This document shows, in pieces, positions 1-6,037 of a stretch of DNA of 42,129 nucleotides (position 1 is the first letter of the stretch; each line of letters opens with the position of its first letter). The position numbers and the translations under genes are program-made. Source of the stretch: Streptomyces milbemycinicus (GTDB lineage Bacteria; Actinomycetota; Actinomycetes; Streptomycetales; Streptomycetaceae); NCBI RefSeq assembly GCF_002154605.1, contig NZ_MUNE01000342.1, positions 1 to 42,129 on the forward strand, written 5' to 3'. The notes under the pieces are model-generated. The model was not told the origin of the DNA. It was given only the letters and a program-made list of their open reading frames with translations, and ran no database searches.

Positions 1-205
1 GCTCCAGCTCGTCCTCGATCACCCCGTCCGCCGTCTTATTCTGCGCCGGAGACGTGCACAGCCCGCCGAACGGGGTGACCCCGCCACCGCCGCCACCACC
101 GCCACCGTCGTGCTGATGCGGCCGCATACCGCTGGACCGCCCCGCCGCCGAGTGCTCCTCCTGCGCGGCGGCCTTGAGCTGGGCCCACTCCTCGTCGAAG
201 GACAT
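1..205 (-). CDS. hypothetical protein, 5' part only (N-terminal 68 residues)
   Basis: The ATG at 203-205 reads leftward off the window edge, so only the N-terminus is visible. It begins MSFDEEWAQLKAAA, has an acidic, helical first ~20 residues, then a run of eight glycines (about residues 34-41), then a Thr/Pro/Gly stretch and an acidic segment. This N-terminus resembles Streptomyces proteins that sit beside WXG100/ESX-like or polymorphic-toxin genes. That likeness is from memory and the function is not assigned. No membrane segment is visible in the part present. Confidence 0.6.
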   Translation of the reverse strand, partial: MSFDEEWAQLKAAAQEEHSAAGRSSGMRPHQHDGGGGGGGGGVTPFGGLCTSPAQNKTADGVIEDELE

Positions 206-347
206 CTTGAACTTCCCCCCGTCCCTACACACGGCGCATGGCCGTCAACTATCCCCTGGGCATAGTTCGGGACGACGGAATACGGATCTTTACGAGGATG
301 GAAACAACACCCCTACACCAGCTGTAGATCGTGGGCTTCGCCGCAGG

Positions 348-1172
348 TCAGCGCACCTGTGGCACGGAGTCCAAAAACTGCCGGACGGCCGGGGCCACCG
401 CCTCGGCGAGGTCGGCGGCGGTGCGCAGATCCGGCGAAACGCCCACCGGAGCGAGCCGGCCGCGGGGCATGATCTCGACGGCGCGCGCCGCCAATTCGGT
501 CGGGTGGCGCGCGTCGGTGCCGGGCACGACCAGGGTGGGCGTCTGCACCGCGGCCAGTTCGGCGATGTCGCGGAAGGCCCGGTCGTGGCCGATATGCGCG
601 GCGGCGGCGACGCTGGCCGGGTCCGTACGCGGAAACGCGTCGCGCACCATCGAGCCGATCACCGGCGGCATCGTCTCCAGGATCGGCGCCCACGCCGCCT
701 CGAGCCCGTCGGCCAGGACGCGGACGGCGAACGCGTCCAGGAACGCGGTCTCGGCCGCTTTGGCCTCGTCGTCCTCGATGTCCTCAAGGCTGATCAGGAC
801 GGTGGCCGTCACCCGGTCCGGGTGGGTGAGCGCGGTGCGCAGGGCGACCGTGGCACCGAGGCCGGTGCCGCCCAGGGCGGCGCCGGGCGCCTCCAGGTGG
901 TCGAGCAGCGCGATGACGTCGTCGGTGTACCGCGCCCAGGTGTGCCGGTACGGATCGGAGCAGACGGAGCGGCCGTAGCCCCGTACGTCGGGGAGGACCA
1001 CCGTCACACGGTCGGCCAGCAGCCGGGCCAGGGGCAGCAGGCTGCGATGGTCCGGGCCCCCGCCGTGCAGCAGCACTAGCGGCGGGCCGGCGTGGTCGGG
1101 CCGGCCGACCGTGGTGGCGTACAGCGGACAGCCGTCGCCGCCGTGGAAGATGAACTCGCCTACCGGAATCAT
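348..1172 (-). CDS. alpha/beta hydrolase-fold protein with degenerate catalytic residues
   Basis: 274 residues, normal length for the family. The fold signals are clear: LVLLHGGGPDHRSL is the oxyanion-hole HGGG segment, followed by a DVRGYGRS strand-turn and a PTLVVPGTDARHP acid-loop segment near the C-terminus. The nucleophile elbow, normally G-x-S-x-G, reads GTGLG, so the Ser/Asp/Cys position is Gly. The usual C-terminal catalytic His is also missing (APVGVSPDLRT). It is therefore either a non-catalytic member or one with a different mechanism; this is inference. It is transcribed away from the LysR gene at 1320, and a palindromic operator lies between them, so that regulator probably controls it. 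A purine-rich GGGGGAGTGAG precedes the ATG. Confidence 0.85.
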   Translation of the reverse strand: MIPVGEFIFHGGDGCPLYATTVGRPDHAGPPLVLLHGGGPDHRSLLPLARLLADRVTVVLPDVRGYGRSVCSDPYRHTWARYTDDVIALLDHLEAPGAALGGTGLGATVALRTALTHPDRVTATVLISLEDIEDDEAKAAETAFLDAFAVRVLADGLEAAWAPILETMPPVIGSMVRDAFPRTDPASVAAAAHIGHDRAFRDIAELAAVQTPTLVVPGTDARHPTELAARAVEIMPRGRLAPVGVSPDLRTAADLAEAVAPAVRQFLDSVPQVR

Positions 1173-1271
1173 GGGTTCGCCTCACTCCCCCTCATATGCG
1201 GATCCGAATGGCCGCTCCTGCCAGGCTAATTGGCATCTTCGCGGCAAACAAAGACGACTATGGTGAGGTGT

Positions 1272-1291
1272 TCATAGCCAAACGGCTATGA
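1272..1291. promoter_or_regulatory. LysR-type operator palindrome TCATAGCC-N4-GGCTATGA
   Basis: Perfect 8-bp inverted arms separated by AAAC, centred about 38 bp upstream of the LysR GTG start and inside the divergent promoter region shared with the hydrolase gene. LysR-family regulators commonly bind such interrupted dyads (T-N11-A type) in the divergent promoter they autoregulate. The same arms occur at 16683-16703 with a 3-bp spacer. Confidence 0.6.
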
Positions 1292-1319
1292 CGTATGCAC
1301 GGGGGAAGGGGCCGCCCGG

Positions 1320-2273
1320 GTGGACAACCGGATCTCGCTGCACAAGCTGGAGGTCTTCTGCACGGTCGTCGAGCTGGGCGGGATCGGCCGCGCCGCCGGC
1401 CGGCTGTATGTCTCCCAGCCGGTGGTCAGCGGCCATATACGGTCCCTGGAACAGCGCCTGGGAGTACGGCTCTTCGACCGTGCCGGGCAGCGCCTCGAGC
1501 TCACCGACGCCGGCCGTGCCGCGTACGGCTGGGCGCGCGACACGCTGCGCCGCGGCACCGAGCTGGAGCGCGAACTCGCCGGGCTGGCCGACGGGACCGC
1601 GGGAGCCGTGGCGGTGGCCACCAGCATGACGGTGGGCAGCTATCTGCTGCCGCCCGTCCTCGTCGACTTCGCTTCGGCCCACCCGGCAGCCCGTATCGCC
1701 GCGCATGTGCTCGACCCCAACCACATCTGGGAAGCCGTCACCTCGGGCCTGTGCGACCTGGCCGTGACCATCGCCCACCGGATCCCCACCGGTCAGGGCC
1801 TGTCCGGTGAGCTGGTGGGGCATCAGGACCTCGTCCTGGTCGGCGCGGCGGAGGCGGGAGGCATGGCGGACTCCTCGGTCCGGCTGGCCGACCTCGCGCG
1901 GATGCCCTTCGTCTCCACACCGCGCGGCTCCCGCCGCCGGGACATCGAGGACACCGAACTCGCGGAGCTCGGCGTCATCGACCGCAGCGTGGTCATCGAG
2001 CTGGGCCACCCCGAAGCGATCAAACATGCCGTACGGGCCGGGCTCGGCGCCGCGCTGCTGTTCCGCGCCTCGGTCGCGGCCGAGCTGGCCGCCGGCTCGC
2101 TGCGCGAGATACGGATCGCCGACGCCCGGCCGCGGCTGCCGGTGTTCGCCGTCCGGCGCGCGGACCGGCGGCCGTCCGCCCTGCACCGGACGCTGCTCGC
2201 CGCGATCCACCGCGGCCTGGGCGGCGGCCTGGACGGTGGAACTCCTAGCCCGCCTCGGCCCGGCGGCCGGTGA
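1320..2273 (+). CDS. LysR family transcriptional regulator
   Basis: 317 residues from a GTG start preceded by a GGGGGAAGGGG-like ribosome site. The N-terminal winged HTH is clear (LEVFCTVVELGGIGRAAGRLYVSQPVVSGHIRSLEQRLGVRLFDR, residues 8-52, long form described by position only beyond this), followed by the linker helix and a type-2 periplasmic-binding-like effector domain (about 90-300). It is divergent from the hydrolase gene and carries a perfect dyad just upstream, the usual layout for an autoregulating LysR protein controlling its divergent neighbour. The effector ligand cannot be read from sequence. The last 29 bp overlap the 3' end of the convergent Clp-N gene. Confidence 0.93.
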   Translation: MDNRISLHKLEVFCTVVELGGIGRAAGRLYVSQPVVSGHIRSLEQRLGVRLFDRAGQRLELTDAGRAAYGWARDTLRRGTELERELAGLADGTAGAVAVATSMTVGSYLLPPVLVDFASAHPAARIAAHVLDPNHIWEAVTSGLCDLAVTIAHRIPTGQGLSGELVGHQDLVLVGAAEAGGMADSSVRLADLARMPFVSTPRGSRRRDIEDTELAELGVIDRSVVIELGHPEAIKHAVRAGLGAALLFRASVAAELAAGSLREIRIADARPRLPVFAVRRADRRPSALHRTLLAAIHRGLGGGLDGGTPSPPRPGGR

Positions 2274-2811
2274 GGAACCGTTCGACCTGGACGTATGTGA
2301 CTCCGTGGTCGGCGAGCACATGGGCGGCGACGCCCGGGCGGGCGGTCAGGGCCAGCAGCAGATGCTCATCGCCGATGTACTTGTCGCCGCGGCCCAGCGA
2401 GATCCGCAGGGACCGCTCCAGGACCGACTTGGCCTCCCGTGTGAAGGGGCGCCGCAGCTGGCGGCCGCGCCGACGGGTGGTCTCCGCGGGCTCGGCGAGG
2501 GCGCCCGGGCCATGGACCCGCTCAACCTGCGCGACGACCTCCTCGACATCGATGCCGAGCCCGGCCAGGGCCTTCGCGTCCGCGGCCGAGATGCCGCCGC
2601 GGCGGCGCACCGCGGCCAGGTCGCGCTCGATCGCCGCACGCCGGCCGGCCGCGCCGAGGGCGGTGAGGACGTCGGCGGCGGGGGTGCCCGTACGGTCCAG
2701 GAGCGCGAGCAGCAGCTCCGCCTCGCCGACGGTGCCGCTGCCCGTGCCGTCGGCGTACTTTACGGCGCCCTTGACGACCTGGCGCGCGCTGGTGGTGAAC
2801 CTCTCGAACAT
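2245..2811 (-). CDS. Clp N-terminal repeat domain protein (ClpC N-domain-like, no ATPase)
   Basis: 188 residues starting MFERFTTSARQVV, the signature start of ClpC/ClpA N-domains. Two Clp-N repeats can be followed: residues ~1-85, and ~118-180 with FTREAKSVLERSL and GDEHLLLALTARPGVAAHVL. There is no Walker A or B motif, so it is not an AAA+ unfoldase but a free-standing Clp-N protein that could act as an adaptor or decoy for ClpC. The partner is inferred. The start is fixed by TGATG: the stop of the upstream HTH gene and this ATG share one base, so the pair is translationally coupled. The 3' end overlaps lysR by 29 bp. Confidence 0.88.
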   Translation of the reverse strand: MFERFTTSARQVVKGAVKYADGTGSGTVGEAELLLALLDRTGTPAADVLTALGAAGRRAAIERDLAAVRRRGGISAADAKALAGLGIDVEEVVAQVERVHGPGALAEPAETTRRRGRQLRRPFTREAKSVLERSLRISLGRGDKYIGDEHLLLALTARPGVAAHVLADHGVTYVQVERFLTGRRAEAG

Positions 2812-3020
2812 CAACGCCTCCCGTGCTTCTTGTGGACCGCCTGCCGACTGACGCCCAGCTCGGCGGCGATCTCCTGCCACGACCAGCCCTTCGCGCGGGC
2901 GCTGCGCACCTGCACGGCCTCCAGTTGCTCCAACAGCCGGCGGAGCGCGGCGACGGCACGCAGCCCGACCCGGGGGTCCTGGTCGCCGGCCCGCTCGGCA
3001 AGGTTCGTTGCCTCGGTCAT
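2811..3020 (-). CDS. small HTH DNA-binding protein (sigma-70 region 4-like)
   Basis: 69 residues. The C-terminal half carries the helix-turn-helix WSWQEIAAELGVSRQAVHKK; the N-terminal half is a charged helix. I chose the ATG at 3020 over the in-frame ATG at 3041. Neither has a Shine-Dalgarno sequence, but a -35 TTGACA (3051-3056), 18-bp spacer and -10 TACATT (3027-3032) place the expected transcript start on the A of this ATG, so the message is probably leaderless. Two matching palindromes cover the -35 and -10, pointing to autorepression (inferred). The stop overlaps the Clp-N gene start by one base. Confidence 0.82.
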   Translation of the reverse strand: MTEATNLAERAGDQDPRVGLRAVAALRRLLEQLEAVQVRSARAKGWSWQEIAAELGVSRQAVHKKHGRR

Positions 3021-3022
3021 GG

Positions 3023-3040
3023 TGTCAATGTAGGTTGACA
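3023..3040. promoter_or_regulatory. operator palindrome 1, over the -10 of the HTH/Clp-N operon
   Basis: TGTCAA-N6-TTGACA, 18 bp. It contains the -10 hexamer TACATT (minus strand, 3027-3032) and ends 2 bp before the HTH start codon. It matches palindrome 2 in length and arms; the centres are 28 bp apart. Confidence 0.65.
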
Positions 3041-3050
3041 TGACGGAGGG

Positions 3051-3068
3051 TGTCAACCTCGGTTGACG
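3051..3068. promoter_or_regulatory. operator palindrome 2, over the -35 of the HTH/Clp-N operon
   Basis: TGTCAACC-TC-GGTTGACG, 18 bp with 7 of 8 arm positions paired. The -35 TTGACA (minus strand) is 3051-3056, within the left arm. The likely ligand is the HTH protein encoded directly downstream. The GNAT gene diverges 44 bp away and might also be affected. Confidence 0.65.
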
Positions 3069-3111
3069 AAATTGGTTCGACGGGCGACCCGGCGTCCGGC
3101 AGCCTCTCGTC

Positions 3112-3795
3112 ATGGAACTCCATTACTGGCCGCCCTACGGGTTGCGGCTCACCACCCCACGCCTGGAACTACGCCTCCCGGACCTGGAACTCCTCGACGA
3201 GATGGCCGCCCTCGCGGTGGCGGGCGTACACGACCCCGCCGAGATGCCGTTCTCCTTCGCATGGACCGACAACCCCCCGGAGCAGGTGGGGCGCAGCACC
3301 TTCCAGCATCTGCTGGGCACCATCGCGCAGTGGAGCCCGCAGAAGTGGAACATGAGCTTCGCGGTGCTGCACGAGGGCAAGGTGGTCGGCCGCCAGGACC
3401 TGTTCGCGACCGACTTCGCGGTGACCCGGCAGGCGGAGACGGGCTCCTGGCTGGGCCTGGCCCACCAAGGGCAGGGCATCGGCACGGAGATGCGGGCGGC
3501 GGTGGCACACCTGGCCTTCGAGGGGCTGGGCGCGCGCAGCGTGATCTCGGCCGCGATGCTGGAGAACCCGCGCTCGCTGGGCGTCTCGCGACGGATCGGC
3601 TACCGCCCGGACGGCAGCGAGGTGATCTCCGTACGCGGGCAGGCCCGCACCCTCCAGCGGCTGCGCCTGGAGCGCGCCGACTGGGAGGCGCGGCGGACCG
3701 TCCCGGTGGAGGTGGCGGGCCTCGAGCCGTGCCTGGAGCTGTTCGGGGTGGGTGCCCCGGACGGCGAGGGAGCCGGTGAGCCAGTGCCTGGCTGA
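3112..3795 (+). CDS. GNAT family N-acetyltransferase (RimJ/RimL-like)
   Basis: 227 residues. TPRLELRLPDLELLDEMAAL is the typical RimJ/RimL N-terminal strand-helix. The acetyl-CoA pyrophosphate loop is LGLAHQGQGIGTEMRAAV (about residues 122-140, Q-x-x-G-x-G type), followed by ISAAMLENPRSLGVSRRIGY, the conserved N..S....E/R.IGY segment. The substrate is unknown; protein N-termini or small-molecule amines are usual for the family. There is no Shine-Dalgarno, but TCGACG (3077-3082), 17 bp, CAGCCT (3100-3105) and 6 bp lead directly to the ATG, so a leaderless transcript is possible. It diverges from the HTH/Clp-N operon. Confidence 0.9.
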   Translation: MELHYWPPYGLRLTTPRLELRLPDLELLDEMAALAVAGVHDPAEMPFSFAWTDNPPEQVGRSTFQHLLGTIAQWSPQKWNMSFAVLHEGKVVGRQDLFATDFAVTRQAETGSWLGLAHQGQGIGTEMRAAVAHLAFEGLGARSVISAAMLENPRSLGVSRRIGYRPDGSEVISVRGQARTLQRLRLERADWEARRTVPVEVAGLEPCLELFGVGAPDGEGAGEPVPG

Positions 3796-4127
3796 CGAGC
3801 AACGGGCTCCGCCGGATGGGGGAGCCGGGTGGTTCCGGCGGTGGATGCGGGCGCGCGGGGTGGGGTTCGAGGCTGGAGTTCCGGCGGACAGAGGAGGGAA
3901 GCCGGCGGGGCGTGCCCGGACGAGCGTCCAGAGGGCGGCGGCGCCGACCAGCGCCCACCACGCGCCCATACCGGTCAGCAGGTAGCCGCTGCGGGTCCGC
4001 CCGGCCGACTCGTCCGAAGTCACGCAACCGGAGAACCTTGCCGTTGCCACAGTGCTGCACCTTGCCGCCGTCGTGGCGGGCGCCGACATGATGCGGAAAC
4101 TGGTGGCTCGCGCCGCCGGTGGTGAGG
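3796..4127. other. 332-bp gene-free stretch with possible gene remnants
   Basis: It lies between the GNAT stop and the 3' end of the convergent marR. No complete gene is convincing. Two short coding-like pieces are visible. On the minus strand near 3920-4010 there is a hydrophobic segment (SGYLLTGMGAWWALVGAAAL) resembling a transmembrane helix. On the plus strand near 4015-4125 there is a frame reading EVTQPENLAVATVLHLAAVV with no start or ribosome site, closed upstream by a stop. Both could be decayed gene fragments; chance reading in 70% GC DNA is equally possible. Confidence 0.3.
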
Positions 4128-4622
4128 TCAGGGGCCGAACCACCCGGCCACATCGAGACGGAAGCCGCTGGGCGGCACCATGACGCGCAGATCGTCCTCC
4201 AGGTCGCGCAGCCGCTCAGGGCCGAGCGCCGCCGCCCACTGGGCGCGCAACTCATCGAAGACGGCCGCCGATTTGGCCAGCACGTCCAGGCCGCGTGGGG
4301 TCAGCCGGATGACTTTGCGCCGGGCGTCCGCCGGATCGTCGGCCCGGACGGCATAGCCCAGCACTTCCAGGCGGTCGGCCGTCTTGCCCGCGGCCTGTTT
4401 GGAGACGCCGAGCCGTCGGCCGAGCTCGCTGGCGGTGGCCCCGTCGCGGCCGATGGCCTGCATGGCGAAGCCGTGGGCGGGGCGGCCCTCCGGGTGGCCC
4501 TGGCGGGCCAGTTCGGCGTGCAACTGATCGATGATGGACCGGAATCCGGCGAACAGCAGCAGGGGCAGCTCGTAGCCCGGCCGGTCCTGGGCGGGCGGCG
4601 TGCCCTGGGCGTCATTGGTCAT
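4128..4622 (-). CDS. MarR family transcriptional regulator
   Basis: 164 residues from MTNDAQG. The winged HTH is seen in GATASELGRRLGVSKQAAGK and the wing in VRADDPADARRKVIRLTPRG, with flanking dimerisation helices. It diverges from the AhpD-like gene across a 70-bp gap carrying a perfect dyad (4654-4668) and a second copy of the GACAACC half-site (4633-4639), the standard layout for a MarR repressor of an adjacent stress gene. No Cys residue is present in the chosen protein, so Cys-based redox sensing as in OhrR is not supported. Confidence 0.92.
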   Translation of the reverse strand: MTNDAQGTPPAQDRPGYELPLLLFAGFRSIIDQLHAELARQGHPEGRPAHGFAMQAIGRDGATASELGRRLGVSKQAAGKTADRLEVLGYAVRADDPADARRKVIRLTPRGLDVLAKSAAVFDELRAQWAAALGPERLRDLEDDLRVMVPPSGFRLDVAGWFGP

Positions 4623-4653
4623 TGCGCAACTCGACAACCTGGTTTACTTTTTC

Positions 4654-4668
4654 GACAACCACGTTGTC
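4654..4668. promoter_or_regulatory. MarR-type operator GACAAC-CAC-GTTGTC
   Basis: Perfect 6-bp arms with a 3-bp centre. It is immediately upstream of a TATCCT (4669-4674) that fits the -10 of the AhpD-like gene. A second half-site GACAACC lies at 4633-4639, beside the MarR start codon. Together they suggest that the MarR protein represses both divergent genes. Confidence 0.55.
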
Positions 4669-4692
4669 TATCCTAGGTCAAGGGGATCCGTC

Positions 4693-5265
4693 ATGCCCAC
4701 GCACCCGTCCACCCCGTTCGTCGATCACACCCCGGAGTCCGCCCCGGCCGCCTCGCGCGGCCTCATGGAGGCCGTGGCCCGCCGCATGGGCTACCTCCCG
4801 GCGCCCGTCGGGCGGCTGGCCGCCGCGCCCCAGCTGCTGGACGGCTTCCTCAAGCTCAGCGGGCTGTTCGAGACGACGACCCTGGACCCGCTGGCGCGCG
4901 AGGTGGTCATCCTCACCGTCGCGACCCGCAACGCCTGCCACGTCTGCGTCGCCATGCACACCGGCAAGCTCGCCGCGCTCGGCGCGGACGCCGAACTCAC
5001 CTCGGCCCTGCGCGAGCGGCGGCCCCTGGCCGACGAACGGCTCGAAGCCGTACGGGTCTTCACCATCGAGGTCCTGGAGCGCGCGGGGGCGGTCGGCCCC
5101 GACGCCCTCGACGCCTTCCTGGCGCACGGCTACACCCCGCGCAACGCCCTCGAAGTGGTGCTCGGCATCGGCGCCTACACCATGTCGACCCTGGCCAACC
5201 GGCTGACCGACGCCCCGCTGGACGAACAGCTCGCGCCCTACGCCTGGCACGAGCACGCGGCCTGA
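4693..5265 (+). CDS. carboxymuconolactone decarboxylase/AhpD-like protein
   Basis: 190 residues. The AhpD core helix is present: EVVILTVATRNACHVCVAMH, with the redox pair C-x-x-C and a His three residues later (about residues 82-91). AhpD-like proteins use this CxxC with nearby Glu/His to reduce alkyl hydroperoxides; other members are decarboxylases, so the exact activity is open. The ATG is preceded by AAGGGG at good spacing; an in-frame ATG at 4600 lies inside marR and is rejected. Divergence from marR suggests induction by oxidant or phenolic ligands. Confidence 0.88.
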   Translation: MPTHPSTPFVDHTPESAPAASRGLMEAVARRMGYLPAPVGRLAAAPQLLDGFLKLSGLFETTTLDPLAREVVILTVATRNACHVCVAMHTGKLAALGADAELTSALRERRPLADERLEAVRVFTIEVLERAGAVGPDALDAFLAHGYTPRNALEVVLGIGAYTMSTLANRLTDAPLDEQLAPYAWHEHAA

Positions 5266-5323
5266 GCCGCCGGTCCGGATCCGACGGTCTCGGTCCGACG
5301 ATCAGGGTTCCTACGATGAGCGG

Positions 5324-6037
5324 TCAGGGCGCCTCGGAGCGGGACGGGGTGACCAGGCCGCACTCATAGGCCGCGATGACCAGTTGGGCCCGGTCACGGG
5401 CGTCCAGCTTGCCCATGATGCGGCTGACATGGGTCTTGGCGGTCAGCGGCGACAGCCCGAGCGCTTCGGCGATCTCCGCGTTGTTCAGGCCGCGGGCGAC
5501 GAGGGTGAGGACCTGACGCTCGCGGTCGGACAGGGCGCCCAGACCCGCGGCGGCCAGGGCCGCGGGCGGCGGGGCGGCCGGGATGCGCAGCATGCGGGCG
5601 ATGAGGCGGGCGGTCGGGCCGGGGGACAGCAGGGACTCACCGGCCGCCACGGTCCGTATCCCGTCCAGCAGATCGGCGGGCCGGGTGTCCTTCACCAGGA
5701 ACCCGGAGGCGCCCGCGCGCAGTGCCTCGACGATGTGGTCATCGGTGTCGTACGTGGTCAGGACGAGGATCCGGACCCCGGCGAGATCGTCGTCGGCGGC
5801 GATGCGGCGGGTCGCCTCGATGCCGTCGAGATCAGGCATGCGGATGTCCATGACGACCAGGTCGGCGCGCGCGGTGCGGGCCAGTTCGACCGCCTCCCGG
5901 CCCGTGCCCGCCTGTCCGACGACCTCCATGCCCGGAGCCGACTCGATCAGCATGGCGAAGGCCGCGCGTACCAGCGTCTGGTCGTCGGCGAGCAGCACCC
6001 TGATGGGGGCGCTGGGGGTCGGCTTCGTCGCGCTCAT
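5324..6037 (-). CDS. NarL/LuxR-type response regulator
   Basis: 237 residues. The receiver domain is at ~12-130 with acidic residues in VLLADDQ, the phospho-acceptor Asp in VVMDIRMPDLDG and the conserved Lys in FLVKDTRP. The C-terminal LuxR HTH (~170-235) contains LSDRERQVLTLVARGLNNAEIA. Its ATG overlaps the kinase stop (ATGA), so it is translated together with the upstream histidine kinase and is its cognate partner. A likely target is the palindrome at 9843-9860 upstream of the MMPL gene that heads the operon (inferred). Confidence 0.95.
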   Translation of the reverse strand: MSATKPTPSAPIRVLLADDQTLVRAAFAMLIESAPGMEVVGQAGTGREAVELARTARADLVVMDIRMPDLDGIEATRRIAADDDLAGVRILVLTTYDTDDHIVEALRAGASGFLVKDTRPADLLDGIRTVAAGESLLSPGPTARLIARMLRIPAAPPPAALAAAGLGALSDRERQVLTLVARGLNNAEIAEALGLSPLTAKTHVSRIMGKLDARDRAQLVIAAYECGLVTPSRSEAP

